From the NCBI RefSeq assembly GCF_003344625.1, contig NZ_QPKJ02000002.1:806001-870000 (forward strand): a DNA stretch of 64,000 bases, written 5' to 3'. This stretch comes from Solirubrobacter deserti. Lineage in GTDB: Bacteria; Actinomycetota; Thermoleophilia; Solirubrobacterales; Solirubrobacteraceae. A program made the translations under genes and the position numbers. The notes below the pieces were generated by a model. The model did not search any database. It saw only the letters and a program-made list of their open reading frames with translations, and was not told the origin of the DNA. Below, piece after piece: positions 1 to 9,852 of this stretch. The stretch's first letter is position 1. The number at the start of each line of letters is the position of its first letter.

Positions 1-36
1 TCGCCGTGCGGCGACGGCCGCAACCCGCGCGGCTGA
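1..36 (+). CDS. C-terminal end of an upstream gene (partial)
   Basis: Frame 1 is open from the window edge and ends at a TGA at 34-36, encoding the tail SPCGDGRNPRG. It is followed 11 nt later by a strong hairpin, as expected for the end of a rightward gene. Too little sequence is present to identify the product; it could also be chance. Confidence 0.35.
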   Translation, partial: SPCGDGRNPRG

Positions 37-47
37 CCGGCTCCCAC

Positions 48-80
48 ACGGGGCGGCGCGCGTCCTGCGCGCCGCCCCGT
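48..80. terminator. Bidirectional hairpin terminator
   Basis: A perfect 14-bp GC-rich inverted repeat (arms 48-61 and 67-80) with a 5-nt loop lies between the rightward stop at 34-36 and the leftward stop at 91-93. It lacks a strong T-tract, which is common in high-GC actinobacteria. It probably terminates both converging genes. Confidence 0.75.
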
Positions 81-90
81 CGTCTGACCC

Positions 91-3000
91 CTAGCTCCGC
101 TTGGACCGCTTCTTCGCCAGCGGCTTCTTGACCGTGAGGGTGCGCGCGCTCTTGACCGTCTGCCCCGTCGGCAGCTTCACCGTCGTGTGGATCTTGAGCT
201 TGAGCGTGCCCTTCTTGGCCAGCGTCTTGCGCGCGGCCTTGTTCAGGCGCAGCTTGACCGTCCTGCTCTGACCCACCGGGATCGAGAACTTGGCGGTGCC
301 GAGCGTCGCCTTCTTCGCGGCGGCGGAGTTCGCGGCGCGGGTGCCGCCCGCGCGGCGCGAGCAGCCGCTGGTGTTGCACGCCTCCAGCGTGCCCGAGCAG
401 GTGCCGGGCGTCTGCGTCGGCGAGCCGTTGCAGCGCATCGGGAACGGCAGCTCGCCGCCGTCGCTCGGCCGGCACGACCTGCCCGAGCAGCCCTGGCTGG
501 TGCCGCCGCGGTCGTTCTCGAGCGAAGCGGTGCCGAATTCGACGATCTCGGGTGGCGGGGGAGGCGCCAGCACGGTGATCGCGATCGTCGCGACGTTCGA
601 GCGCACGCCCGTGTCCGGGTCGTAGGAGACGTACTGGACGGCGTCCGCGCCGTCGTGGCCGTCGGAGACGAAGGTCGTGCCCTGCACGCCGCCCTTGGAC
701 GGGTGCTGGACGATCTCGATCGTGCCGCGGTCGCAGCTGAAGGGCAGCGCCACGCTCCCGCGCCGCTGCACCTGCACGGCGCCGTCGGCGCAGGCCGGCG
801 GGTTGCCGACCGTCACCCGCGCGAACGCCTCGGGCGAGTCGGCCCGCCCGTCGGAAGCCCGGAAGCCGGTGGTCTGCACGCCCGCGGTCGTGCCGGCCTT
901 GACCTTCAACCGCGTCCCGGCGAGCTCGCCGGTGCCGCTGGTGACCCGCACCGTGACGGGATCGCCGTCGGGGTCGGCGCAGCGCAGCGTCAGCTGCACC
1001 GTCTCGCCCGGACGCGCCGAGGCATCCGCGTCGGTGCAGATCGGCGCGCGGTTCTCGGCGCCCGGCGGCCGCGACGTGCGCAGCAGGCGCGCGATCGCGT
1101 AGTGGTTGCCGCTGATCGTGCCCGACGTGTAGAGGTCACGGCCGGTCGGGTCCAGCATCAGGTTGCCGGGCCCGCGCTGCGGCCGGGCTCCACCGCCGGT
1201 CGTCTCCGGGCAGGACGCGGTCCCGCCCCACACGAGCGTGCAGCGCGGCGCCGACAGCCCACCCGTGACCTTGTCCGCGGTCAGCGAGACCACGCCGCCC
1301 GGCGGGCCGGTGACGTACACGTCGCCGCCGTCGTGCGAGGTGATGATCTCGGTCGCCTTGTCGACGACGTCGGTCTTGACCGCGCAGTCGGAGCGCACGT
1401 TGCCGACGCACATGGAGGCGTCGAACGACCACGTCCGGTCCGCGACCCGCGGCAGCGCCGTCACGCGCTCGCCGCGCTGGGCGGCCACGTACAGCGCCCG
1501 CCCGTCCGGCGCGAAGCGCACCGGTCCCCAGCCGTCCAGCCATGGCGGCGGCGCGTCACAGACGAACTCGCTGCCGACGCGGCGGCACTCGGTCGCGGGC
1601 CGGCAGCGTCCCTCGTCGCGCACGCAGCCGCCGTCCTGCGAAAGGGTCCCGGTCGCCTCGTCCCAGCCGAGCAGCGCGAGGTGATCCCTGGACCGCACGG
1701 CGAGCGTCCTGCCGTCCGGCGAGAAGGCCATCCACGGCTCGCTCTCGAGCGCGACCGTGAGCGGCTCGCACGGCTTGTTCTCGGCGGGATGCGCGTAGCA
1801 GCGCACGGCCGGCTCGAGCTTGCCGTTGTGCAGCGGGTAGACCCGGATCTCGCCGAAGCTGCGCTTGACCCCGGCCGGGACCGTGATCAGGAACCGGCCG
1901 TCCGGGGAGAGGATCGGCGCGTCGCTGCGCATGCGGGTGTCGCAGCCGGGCGCGCCCATGCCGACGCACCCGGTGAGCGTCGGCTCGGCGTTCGCGTCCA
2001 GCGCGAGCGAGAGGAGACCCGGATACGGGTTGCCCTCCTGGTCCCAGGTGCCGCCGGACACGATCAGCTGCTTGCCGTCAGGCGTGAGGAACAGGTCCTG
2101 CGGCTGGAGGTCGAGCTCGCCCAGCGACGCGCAACCGCGCGCCGGACCTTCCATCGTGCCCCAGCACCGGGCGTCGCCGAGGGCGCCCGTCGCGGGGTCA
2201 CGGGTGAGGCGCACGATGGCCTTCTGGTCGGCGACCCACAGGAAGCGACCGTCGGTGCTGAGCGCCTTCTCGCCGCGCGGCGCGACGAGCTTGGGCTCGC
2301 GCTGGTCGCACGAGTCGCCCGCGCCGTAGTCGCGCGAGATGCAGCCGAGGTAGGCCAGCTGGCCCGGCCGGCGCGGATCGTCGTCGTCGGCGATCGTGAC
2401 CACGCCGCGCACCGTCTCGGGCTGCGCGCCGTCGACGCCGCTGAGCTCGAGCTCGATCGTCTCGTCCGCCTCGTCGCGCGTGTCGCTGTAGAGCTCGAGG
2501 TCGACGAACGCCTCGCTGGTGTTCGGCGCGATCGAGACCGGGACGTCGACCGGGTCGTAGTCCTCGCCCGCCGTCGCGGTGCCGCCGACGGACCGCAGCC
2601 GGCCCTCGACGGTCATGCCGGTCGAGCCCTCGAGCTCGACCTTGACCCGGGTCGTCTCGGTGCCGTCGTCGCCCTCGCGCGCGGTCCACGGCCGCAGCGA
2701 CACCGCCGGGACGACGCCGGGCTCGAACACCGTCAGGCGCTTGGCGGCCTTGTGGTCCTCGGTGTCGAAGTCGGGCTCGTTGAGCGCGACGACCTCGGCG
2801 GTGAGGTCGCCGCGGCCGACGGCCGTGCCGGTCAGCTTGACGGTCAGCGTCTTCTCGCCACGAACGGGGATCTCGCCGACCTCCCAGCGCGGCGTGTCGA
2901 CGCTCACGCCGGCGGGCGGCGCGATCGCGACGACGACACCGGTCGCCGGCTTCGGGTAGGTGTTGCGCACGACGATCTCGGCCGTCCGCTGCTCGCCGAG

Positions 3001-6000
3001 CGGCAGGTTGGCCGAAGCGGTGCTGAGCGTCAGCTCCACGTCGCGCTGCGTGATGAACTGCAGGCACGCGTCGCCGAGACCGTCCTTGTCGGCGTCCTCC
3101 TGACCGGGGTCGGCCACCGCGGTGCAGACGTCCTTGTCGTCGTAGACGCCGTCATCGTCGCCGTCGATCGCGGCCGCGAGCTCGGTCGCGTTCGAGACCG
3201 CGCCCTCGTGCACGTCGCTGACGGTGTAGACGTCGTCGTCCCAGCCGCGCAGCCCGTGGCGCGAGTAGCGCAGCCGCGACCAGTCGTCGATGCCGGTGAG
3301 GGCCGTGTGGTTCTCGGGCTTCTGGCAGGCCTCAGGCCCGTTCGGATCCGCCGTGACGTCCACGTCGTTGAGGCCCATGGCGACGGTCTCGACCGCAGGG
3401 TCGTCATCGACCTGGACCGGGGACTCGGTCACGCCGACCCTGACGACCTTGCACCAGTCGCGGCGCGCGTCGTACTTGGTGACGAGCGTCTCCTTCCACG
3501 GCTCGACCGCCCGCTGCGGATACTCGTCGAAGAACGCGAAGCCCTCGTCGAACGCCGCCTCGTCGCGGGCCACCGCCGTCTTGCGCGAGTAGTCCAGCGG
3601 GCGCTGGTTGAGCGCGGAACGGGTGATGAACAGGTAGTTCATGATCGACAGGTAGTTCGGCTCGTGGTTCTCGTGCGGCTCCAGGCCGCCGTGCCAGAGG
3701 CCGAGCGTGTGCCCGAGCTCGTGCATGAAGGTGGCGGCCTCGTTCTCGGCCACGCACGCGTCGTACTGGCCGTTGCAGCCGAACTCGCCCTTGCCGCCCG
3801 CGACGATCATGTCCTGCTGGCTGACCTCGCCGAGCGTCACCAGGAAGGCGTCGTGGCCCGGGTCGGCCACGCCGTCGACGCCACGGACGTGGGCGCGCCC
3901 GAAGATCGCGTGCCGGAACGCGAGCTTGCGCGCGGCCAGGCGCGCCTCGCAGTCCTCGGCGCCGCGGTCCTCCTCGGTGCCGAAGAAGCCGCCGCACGGC
4001 GTGTCGCCGCGGGTGAGATCGACAATGTCGTCGTAGCGTCCGGCCGCGCGCTCGACCGTCTCGATCGGCTCGCTTCCCGGGACCTGCTCGTCGGTGGCCG
4101 TGTGCAGGTTGATCGGACGGGGCGCGAGCTCGAACGCCTCCTTGACCTTCATAAGCCCGGCCATGTGCGGCTTGCGGCCGGCCTGCCAGTCGATCTCGAC
4201 GAACAGGTCCGGCTTGCCGACCTGCGCGCCGTGGTCGGCCAGGTTGAGCTCGGGGCGGCCGTCGGCGTCGTAGTCGAGGCCGATCGTCTCCCAGCTGTCG
4301 CACAGCGCGTCACCGTCGGTGTCGTTGCCGCACAGCGGGGACAGCTCGCCGGTGGCGCCGTGCTCGTCGGTCATCACCGCGCCGTAGGCGGCGTACGGCT
4401 TGTCGGTCTCGAGCTCCCAGGTCCCGTCGGCGGCGGGGGAGACGGTGGCGATGTACTCGCCGCCGCGCGGGCGCATCTGCAGCGCGTCCGCCGACGCGAA
4501 GCCGTAGACGTCGATCAGCGTCGCGCGCGGATCGGAGCGGTCGAGCCGGCCGGCGATGTGCCGCGGCTTGTCCAGGGTCGCCGGAACGATCTCGAGGGCG
4601 CTGGGCGTGGTCGGCCAGCTGTCGAGGTCCGCACGGTCGTTGGCCGTGGCGCCGGGGCCGGCGACGTCCACGTCGAGGCCCTCGTTCCCGCGCATGCGGT
4701 TGCCGCGCACGGTGATCCGCGACCCCGCGGCCTCCACGCGCACGCCCGGGCCGGCGTTGTCCTCGATCCGGTTGCAGCGGGTGTCGCGGCAGTTGACGTC
4801 GTCGAAGCGCTCCGGCCCGGCGTCGGCCGGCAGGCCGATCACGCCGTCGGCGACGCGTGTGTCGACGCGCACGCCCGGGCCCTCGTTGCCGGTGATGTAG
4901 TTGCCGATGATCACCGACGCCTTGGCGCTGTTGATGCGGATGCCGGCGTCGGCGTTGTGGGCGATCAGGTTGCGCCCGTCGATGCCGAGCGCCGCGCCGA
5001 CGACCGTGTCGCGGCCGCCGGCGAGCGAGACGCCGACGCCGTTGGGGATCGCCTTCGTCGCGGTCGTGTCGAGGCCGATGACGTTCTGGCGGATCGTGGT
5101 CTCGCGCGCGTCGCCCTGGACCTGGACGCCGCGGCCGTTGCCGGAGATGACGTTGCCGTCCTCGCGCCCGGAGCCGCCGACGCGCGTGTTCCACGCGTCG
5201 CCCATCACGAGCACGCCCGCTCCACCGTTGCCGAAGTCGAGCGCGGACGGCTCGCCGGTGGGCGCGGTGCCGATGCGGTTGTGGCGGATGTGGACGGCGT
5301 CGGCGAGGTCGTTGACCACGACGCCCTGGGCGTTGGCGGAGACGGTGTTGTTCTCGACGAGCGTGCCGTCCGCGTGGACGAGCACGCCGGCCGTGCCGTT
5401 GCCGAGCGGCTTGCCGTCGGCGCTGACACCGATCCGGTTGCCGCGCACGGCGGCGCGCTCGCCGTCGAGCATCTGCAGGCCGTAGGTGCTGTTGCCCGCG
5501 ACGACGTTGCCGGGGCCGAAGGTGAGGTCGTCCGGCGCCTCGCCGCCGCCGGTGGGCCGGCCCGTCGCGAAGCCGATCTGGTTCTGCAGCTTCTTGACGC
5601 CGTCGACGTCCGTGCCGAAGCGGTTGTCGGCGATCGTCGTGCGCTGGGCCCCGCCCGTGACGTACATGCCCATCTCCGTCGAGCCGGCGATCGTGTTGCC
5701 GCTGACGGCCACGTCCGCGGGCGCCTCGTTCTCGCCGTCGGCGACGATCGCGACGCCGAAGCGGTTGCCCGAGCCGGGCACCAGCTGCTTGCCCTCGTAG
5801 TCGGTGCCGATGCGGTTGGCGGTGATCGTCGTGCGCGGCGAGCCGCCGTTGACCTCGACCCCGAGGCCGTTGCCGGCGATCAGGTTGAACTGGCCCGCGC
5901 CGGCGCCGCCGACCGCCGTGTCCGGCGAGTCGTGCACGAACACGCCGAGGTCGTGGCCGAGCGGCTCGCCGGTCGGCGACTCGGCGAGGCCCGCGGCGCT

Positions 6001-6966
6001 GAGGCCGATGAAGTTGCCGATGATCTCGGTGCGCTTGGCGCCGAGGACGCTGATGCCCCAGGACTCGTCGTCGTCGCCGAGCACCACGTTGCCGGCGATC
6101 ACGTTCTGCTGGGTGCCGCGGCCGACCTGGCCGACGGGCTCGGTGAGGAGAATGCCGGTCTCCGTGTTGGGCCGGCGACCGCGCCCGTCGGTGGTCGCTC
6201 CGACGTAGTTGCCGAAGATGGTGTTGGCGCTGGCGCCGGCGTCCATGAGCGCGATCCCGACCTCGTTGCCGGAGATCACGTTCTTCTCGGGGCCGACGCC
6301 CCCGATCTGCGCCTCGGCGCTGTTGTAGAGCGTCAGGCCGATCTGCCGGTCCTCGACGCTCTTGCGCGGCTGGACCGCGCCATCGCGGGTGAGGCCGAGC
6401 CAGTTGCCCTTGATGACCGCGCGGTCGGTGCCGTCGAGGCCGAGCTGGGTGTAGGGGAAGGAGTGGATGATCAGGCCGCGGATGACCGAGCCGTCGGCGT
6501 TGCGCAGGTCCAGGCCCCACGGGCGCAGGAAGCGGATGACGCCGTCGTTGTCGGCGCGGGTGGCGCGGGCCTTGGGCTTGTCCAACGGCTCGGCGACGGC
6601 GCCGCGCGCGACCAGCGTCGGGCGGATGTCCTCCGCGATCAGGCTGCCGTCGATCTCGACCGTGGGGACGTTGCCCTGGCCGAGCCCGTCGATGGTCACG
6701 GGCTGGGTGATCACCGGCAGGGCCGTGGCCGGCTTGAACGTCGCCGGGCCGAGCAGGCTGAACGTGATCGTGTCCGGGCCGGCGTTGGCGTTGGCGGTGT
6801 TGATCGCGCCGCGCAGCGTGCACTCGGTCGCGGTGGGGTCGTCGCAGCGTTTGCCGGTGTCGGCGGTCGAGTTGACGACGATGGTCCCGGCCGGGGCGAA
6901 CGCGGCATGGGCGGAGGTGGGGAGGATCAGCAGGAGCGCGATCAGGGGAACGAGAAGGCGGGACAT
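91..6966 (-). CDS. Giant secreted beta-helix / metzincin / beta-propeller protein
   Basis: About 2291 aa from the ATG at 6966, chosen because it opens a classical signal peptide (MSRLLVPLIALLLILPTSAHA); an in-frame GTG at 7047 would add 27 non-signal residues. Order of visible parts: a CSLREA-like segment (ECTLRGAINTANAN) near residues 50-70; a long right-handed beta-helix of NxIxGN-type turns to about residue 800; Asp-rich calcium-type segments; a zinc protease motif HELGHTLGLWH near residue 1080 with a SIMNY Met-turn; a thrombospondin type-3-like Asp repeat near 1280; a Calx-beta-like domain (about 1420-1520); a lactonase/propeller-like region (about 1540-1945); and a Lys/Arg-rich C-terminus. 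It is probably an extracellular or surface multi-domain adhesin/protease; the substrate is unknown. It stands alone, leftward, ending at a hairpin terminator. Confidence 0.8.
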   Translation of the reverse strand: MSRLLVPLIALLLILPTSAHAAFAPAGTIVVNSTADTGKRCDDPTATECTLRGAINTANANAGPDTITFSLLGPATFKPATALPVITQPVTIDGLGQGNVPTVEIDGSLIAEDIRPTLVARGAVAEPLDKPKARATRADNDGVIRFLRPWGLDLRNADGSVIRGLIIHSFPYTQLGLDGTDRAVIKGNWLGLTRDGAVQPRKSVEDRQIGLTLYNSAEAQIGGVGPEKNVISGNEVGIALMDAGASANTIFGNYVGATTDGRGRRPNTETGILLTEPVGQVGRGTQQNVIAGNVVLGDDDESWGISVLGAKRTEIIGNFIGLSAAGLAESPTGEPLGHDLGVFVHDSPDTAVGGAGAGQFNLIAGNGLGVEVNGGSPRTTITANRIGTDYEGKQLVPGSGNRFGVAIVADGENEAPADVAVSGNTIAGSTEMGMYVTGGAQRTTIADNRFGTDVDGVKKLQNQIGFATGRPTGGGEAPDDLTFGPGNVVAGNSTYGLQMLDGERAAVRGNRIGVSADGKPLGNGTAGVLVHADGTLVENNTVSANAQGVVVNDLADAVHIRHNRIGTAPTGEPSALDFGNGGAGVLVMGDAWNTRVGGSGREDGNVISGNGRGVQVQGDARETTIRQNVIGLDTTATKAIPNGVGVSLAGGRDTVVGAALGIDGRNLIAHNADAGIRINSAKASVIIGNYITGNEGPGVRVDTRVADGVIGLPADAGPERFDDVNCRDTRCNRIEDNAGPGVRVEAAGSRITVRGNRMRGNEGLDVDVAGPGATANDRADLDSWPTTPSALEIVPATLDKPRHIAGRLDRSDPRATLIDVYGFASADALQMRPRGGEYIATVSPAADGTWELETDKPYAAYGAVMTDEHGATGELSPLCGNDTDGDALCDSWETIGLDYDADGRPELNLADHGAQVGKPDLFVEIDWQAGRKPHMAGLMKVKEAFELAPRPINLHTATDEQVPGSEPIETVERAAGRYDDIVDLTRGDTPCGGFFGTEEDRGAEDCEARLAARKLAFRHAIFGRAHVRGVDGVADPGHDAFLVTLGEVSQQDMIVAGGKGEFGCNGQYDACVAENEAATFMHELGHTLGLWHGGLEPHENHEPNYLSIMNYLFITRSALNQRPLDYSRKTAVARDEAAFDEGFAFFDEYPQRAVEPWKETLVTKYDARRDWCKVVRVGVTESPVQVDDDPAVETVAMGLNDVDVTADPNGPEACQKPENHTALTGIDDWSRLRYSRHGLRGWDDDVYTVSDVHEGAVSNATELAAAIDGDDDGVYDDKDVCTAVADPGQEDADKDGLGDACLQFITQRDVELTLSTASANLPLGEQRTAEIVVRNTYPKPATGVVVAIAPPAGVSVDTPRWEVGEIPVRGEKTLTVKLTGTAVGRGDLTAEVVALNEPDFDTEDHKAAKRLTVFEPGVVPAVSLRPWTAREGDDGTETTRVKVELEGSTGMTVEGRLRSVGGTATAGEDYDPVDVPVSIAPNTSEAFVDLELYSDTRDEADETIELELSGVDGAQPETVRGVVTIADDDDPRRPGQLAYLGCISRDYGAGDSCDQREPKLVAPRGEKALSTDGRFLWVADQKAIVRLTRDPATGALGDARCWGTMEGPARGCASLGELDLQPQDLFLTPDGKQLIVSGGTWDQEGNPYPGLLSLALDANAEPTLTGCVGMGAPGCDTRMRSDAPILSPDGRFLITVPAGVKRSFGEIRVYPLHNGKLEPAVRCYAHPAENKPCEPLTVALESEPWMAFSPDGRTLAVRSRDHLALLGWDEATGTLSQDGGCVRDEGRCRPATECRRVGSEFVCDAPPPWLDGWGPVRFAPDGRALYVAAQRGERVTALPRVADRTWSFDASMCVGNVRSDCAVKTDVVDKATEIITSHDGGDVYVTGPPGGVVSLTADKVTGGLSAPRCTLVWGGTASCPETTGGGARPQRGPGNLMLDPTGRDLYTSGTISGNHYAIARLLRTSRPPGAENRAPICTDADASARPGETVQLTLRCADPDGDPVTVRVTSGTGELAGTRLKVKAGTTAGVQTTGFRASDGRADSPEAFARVTVGNPPACADGAVQVQRRGSVALPFSCDRGTIEIVQHPSKGGVQGTTFVSDGHDGADAVQYVSYDPDTGVRSNVATIAITVLAPPPPPEIVEFGTASLENDRGGTSQGCSGRSCRPSDGGELPFPMRCNGSPTQTPGTCSGTLEACNTSGCSRRAGGTRAANSAAAKKATLGTAKFSIPVGQSRTVKLRLNKAARKTLAKKGTLKLKIHTTVKLPTGQTVKSARTLTVKKPLAKKRSKRS

Positions 6967-7043
6967 CCAGTCCGCGACCGTACGGGCGCTCACCGGCCCT
7001 GGCGTCCATCGAACGGTGACGGGGCCTCGTCCTTGAGGCTGAA

Positions 7044-7724
7044 TCACAGCTCGATCTCCCCCGTATGGCCAGGTCGCACGAAGCCGCTCTCGTACGCGAG
7101 CACGACGACTTGGACGCGGCTCGAGACGCCGAGCTTGGTGATCAGGCGCGTCACGTGGGTCTTGACCGTCGCTTCCGTGAGCCCGGTCTCCCGCGCGAGC
7201 GCGGCGTTGGAGTGCCCGCGCGCGAGCCGGCGGACGATGTCGCGCTCGCGGTCGGTGAGCGCGTCGAAGCGGGACAGCAGGTGGTTGCGCGTCTCGCCCA
7301 GGTGCGTCTCCACCAGGCGGCGCGCGATCGGCGGCGCGAGCAGCGTGTCGCCCGTGGCCACGACACGGATGGCGTCCGCGAGCCGGTCCGGCGCCGCGTC
7401 CTTGAGGAAGAAGCCGGTCGCGCCGGCCCGCAGCGCCCGCAGCACGAGCTGGTCGTCGTCATGGTTGGTGACCACGAGCACGCGAGCGCGCGAGCCGGCG
7501 GCGAGCAGCCGGCGCGTGGCCTCGATCCCGTCCAGGACGGGCATCTCGACGTCCATAAGCACGACGTCCGGGTGGCGCTCGAGCGCGACCTCGACGCCCC
7601 TCGCGCCGTTGTCGGCCTCGCCGGTGACTTCGAGGTCGGGCTCCGCGTCCAGCAGCGCCTTCAGCCCGCTGCGGACGAGCACGTGGTCGTCGACGAGGAC
7701 GATCCGGGTCGGACGCCCGCTCAC
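7044..7724 (-). CDS. LuxR/NarL-family response regulator
   Basis: 226 aa from a GTG at 7724. The N-terminal receiver domain shows the acidic pair DD at residues 12-13, the phosphoacceptor Asp58 in VVLMDVEMP and a conserved Lys in FFLKD; the C-terminal LuxR helix-turn-helix (LTDRERDIVRRLARGHSN..TVKTHV) follows. The frame stays open far upstream, but that part reads as the antisense-like shadow of the cupin gene. The GTG start overlaps the cupin stop in a GTGA, indicating translational coupling. No histidine kinase lies nearby, so it is an orphan regulator or is fed by a distant kinase. Confidence 0.88.
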   Translation of the reverse strand: MSGRPTRIVLVDDHVLVRSGLKALLDAEPDLEVTGEADNGARGVEVALERHPDVVLMDVEMPVLDGIEATRRLLAAGSRARVLVVTNHDDDQLVLRALRAGATGFFLKDAAPDRLADAIRVVATGDTLLAPPIARRLVETHLGETRNHLLSRFDALTDRERDIVRRLARGHSNAALARETGLTEATVKTHVTRLITKLGVSSRVQVVVLAYESGFVRPGHTGEIEL

Positions 7725-8113
7725 GCGGCGGGGAGGGCCTGGACGCCGCCGACGGCGAGCAGCGCCGCGCGGTCGTCGGGGTCCGTGGCCGGGTCGGCGA
7801 TGACGTTCAGGACCTGCTCGAGCCCAGCGGGGGCGATCAGGGCGAGCACGCGGCTCGGGCGCGTGGCCACGAGCCTGCGCGGGACGCCGCGCGGGAGCGA
7901 CACGCTGGCGCCCTGGGTGACCGTCTGCTGCGTCCGGTCGACATTGACGGCGAGCTCGCCGTGCAGGACGTGCAGCACGACGTCCTCGCGGTGGGCGACG
8001 TGCGTGGGGATCTCCGTACCCGCGGCCACGGACGCCTCGACCAGCGCGTACTGGCCGTGCGTCGCGAAGCCCGCCACGGGCACGACGAGGTTGATCGGGG
8101 TGGGGAGGTTCAT
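7721..8113 (-). CDS. Cupin-domain protein
   Basis: 130 aa, ATG start at 8113. A single small beta-barrel cupin is suggested by the motif spacing G-x5-HxH-like (EIPTHVAHREDVVLHVLHGELAVNVD) followed by the second cupin motif LPRGVPRRLVA. Metal-binding histidines are partly present (H in THVAH). The enzymatic or sensory role is unknown; overlap with the response-regulator start suggests it works with that regulator, for instance as a small-molecule sensor (inference). Confidence 0.75.
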   Translation of the reverse strand: MNLPTPINLVVPVAGFATHGQYALVEASVAAGTEIPTHVAHREDVVLHVLHGELAVNVDRTQQTVTQGASVSLPRGVPRRLVATRPSRVLALIAPAGLEQVLNVIADPATDPDDRAALLAVGGVQALPAA

Positions 8114-8175
8114 CGCCGCCGATGCTCCCGGCGTCCCACGCCCGCTTCATCAGCGGGCGACCCCAACATCTACCC

Positions 8176-9852
8176 CTAGCGCCGGCGGCGGACCACCCGC
8201 AGCAGCGCGTCGGCGACGGCCGGGTCGAAGTGGCTGCCGCGCAGGCGCTCGATCTCCTGGCAGGCGTGCTCGACGGTCCAGGCCTGCTTGTACGGGCGCT
8301 CGTGGGTGAGCGCGTCGAAGACGTCGCAGACGGCCGCGATCCGGCCCTCGAGCGCGATTTCCTCGCCCTTGAGGCCGTTGGGGTAGCCCGTGCCGTCCCA
8401 GCGCTCGTGGTGGGTGTCGACGATCAGCTCGGCGACCTTCAGGACGGGCGAGGGCGAGCCCTCCAGCAGCAGGGAGCCCTCGACCACGTGGCGGCGCATG
8501 ACCGCCATCTCCTCGATGGTCAGGCCGCCGGGCTTGCGCAGGATCTCGTCCGGGACGCCGATCTTGCCGATGTCGTGCAGGACCGCGGCGTAGCGGATCG
8601 TGTCGGCGCGGGTGGGCGGCAGGCCGAGCTCGAGCGCGACCTCCCCGCACATGCGGCTCATGCGGTCGATGTGCTCGCCCGTGTCGTCGTCGTGCAGTTC
8701 GGCCGCGCGCGCGAGCCGGAGCACGACCTCCAGCTGGGTCTCGACGAGGTCCTTGGTGCGCGCGTGCACGGCCGCCTCGAGCTCGTCGCGGTGGCGGCTG
8801 ACGGCGGCGCGCTCGGACCGCTCGGCGACGGCGCGCACGAGCAGCGCGGTGGCCAGCGTGCACGCGAGCGCGACGAGCGGGACGGCGACGGGGAGAACGA
8901 GCCCGGCGCCGAACGCGAGCTGCGCGCCGACCGCGAACAGCGCGGCTCCCGCGGCGGCGAGCGCGCTCCCGCGCACCGGGCCCAGGAGGCGCACGCCGGC
9001 CGCGGGCACGCCGGCGAGCAGCACGGCGATCAGGAACGCGAGCCAGCCCGCCACCGGCCGCAGCGGGTTGCCTTCGAGCGCGGTCCAGATCGCGTTGGCC
9101 TGGAGCTCGGCGCCCGGCATCAGGCGGTCGCCGGGAGCGGAGGTGGGGTGGACGTCCTGCAACGAGGGCGCGGTCGCGCCGACGACGACGATCCGGCCGC
9201 GCAGCGGCTCGCTCACGCGCCGTTCGAGCACGTCCGCGAACGAGTACGTCGGGATCGTGCCCGCCGGGCCGCGGAAGTCGATCAGCGCGCGCTCGGCGGT
9301 GGGTGTCGGGCCGAACCGCGCGCCCACCAGCGCCGGGATCGTCGCGAGCCCCGTGTCCTGGCGCGCGTAGCGGCGGATCGCGCCGCCGGGATCGGTCGGG
9401 AAGGTGCTGGCCGCCGCGCGAGCGCCGCCCGCCTGCGCGAGGTTCTCGTCACCGCCGAGCACGCGCGTGCGGCCGTGGTCGTCGACTTCCCCCGTCGCGA
9501 GGACCACGCGCCCGGCGCGCCCCACCGCCTCGTACAGCGCGAGGTCCTCGTCCGGGTCCTCCGAGGGCTCGGTGAACTGGACGTCGTAGACGATCTGGCG
9601 CGCGCCGGCCTCGCGCAGCCGGTCGATCAGCTGCGCGTGGAGCGTGCGCGGGAACGGCCAGCGCGTCTCGAGCTCGGAGAACGAGCGCTCGTCGATGGCC
9701 ACGACGGCCAGCCCGGCGACGGGTTGCGTGCCGCGCAGCTCGAAGCGCGCGTCGAGCGTCGCGAGCTCGGCGCGTTCCAGCGCGGGTGTGAGGGCCGCGA
9801 CGAGGACGACCAGCGCGACGAGCGCGCCCGCCGCCCGCGCCAGGCGGATCAT
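8176..9852 (-). CDS. CHASE2 sensor with HD-GYP phosphodiesterase domain
   Basis: 558 aa from the ATG at 9852, which overlaps the stop of the upstream gene in an ATGA. An N-terminal membrane segment (residues about 4-20) precedes an extracytoplasmic CHASE2 sensor (about 25-310, with the typical IDERSFSELETRWPFPR and a late VVVGATAPSLQD strand), three membrane helices (about 315-385), a short coil and a C-terminal HD-GYP domain containing HDIGK and GTGYPNGLKGEE. HD-GYP proteins hydrolyse cyclic di-GMP (or related dinucleotides) in the cytoplasm. The metal-binding HD and the GYP signature are both intact, so activity is expected. The partner is probably the FecR-like secreted protein just upstream. 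Confidence 0.88.
   Translation of the reverse strand: MIRLARAAGALVALVVLVAALTPALERAELATLDARFELRGTQPVAGLAVVAIDERSFSELETRWPFPRTLHAQLIDRLREAGARQIVYDVQFTEPSEDPDEDLALYEAVGRAGRVVLATGEVDDHGRTRVLGGDENLAQAGGARAAASTFPTDPGGAIRRYARQDTGLATIPALVGARFGPTPTAERALIDFRGPAGTIPTYSFADVLERRVSEPLRGRIVVVGATAPSLQDVHPTSAPGDRLMPGAELQANAIWTALEGNPLRPVAGWLAFLIAVLLAGVPAAGVRLLGPVRGSALAAAGAALFAVGAQLAFGAGLVLPVAVPLVALACTLATALLVRAVAERSERAAVSRHRDELEAAVHARTKDLVETQLEVVLRLARAAELHDDDTGEHIDRMSRMCGEVALELGLPPTRADTIRYAAVLHDIGKIGVPDEILRKPGGLTIEEMAVMRRHVVEGSLLLEGSPSPVLKVAELIVDTHHERWDGTGYPNGLKGEEIALEGRIAAVCDVFDALTHERPYKQAWTVEHACQEIERLRGSHFDPAVADALLRVVRRRR

Noticed and set aside
4310..7009. Second long minus-strand frame inside the beta-helix gene
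   Set aside because: Arg/Pro/Gly-rich frame-shifted shadow of the real reading frame.
187..7803. A 2538-codon open frame on the plus strand opposite the beta-helix gene
   Set aside because: It is Arg/Ala/Val-rich without domain signals and mirrors third-position GC bias; the minus-strand protein has a signal peptide and clear domains.
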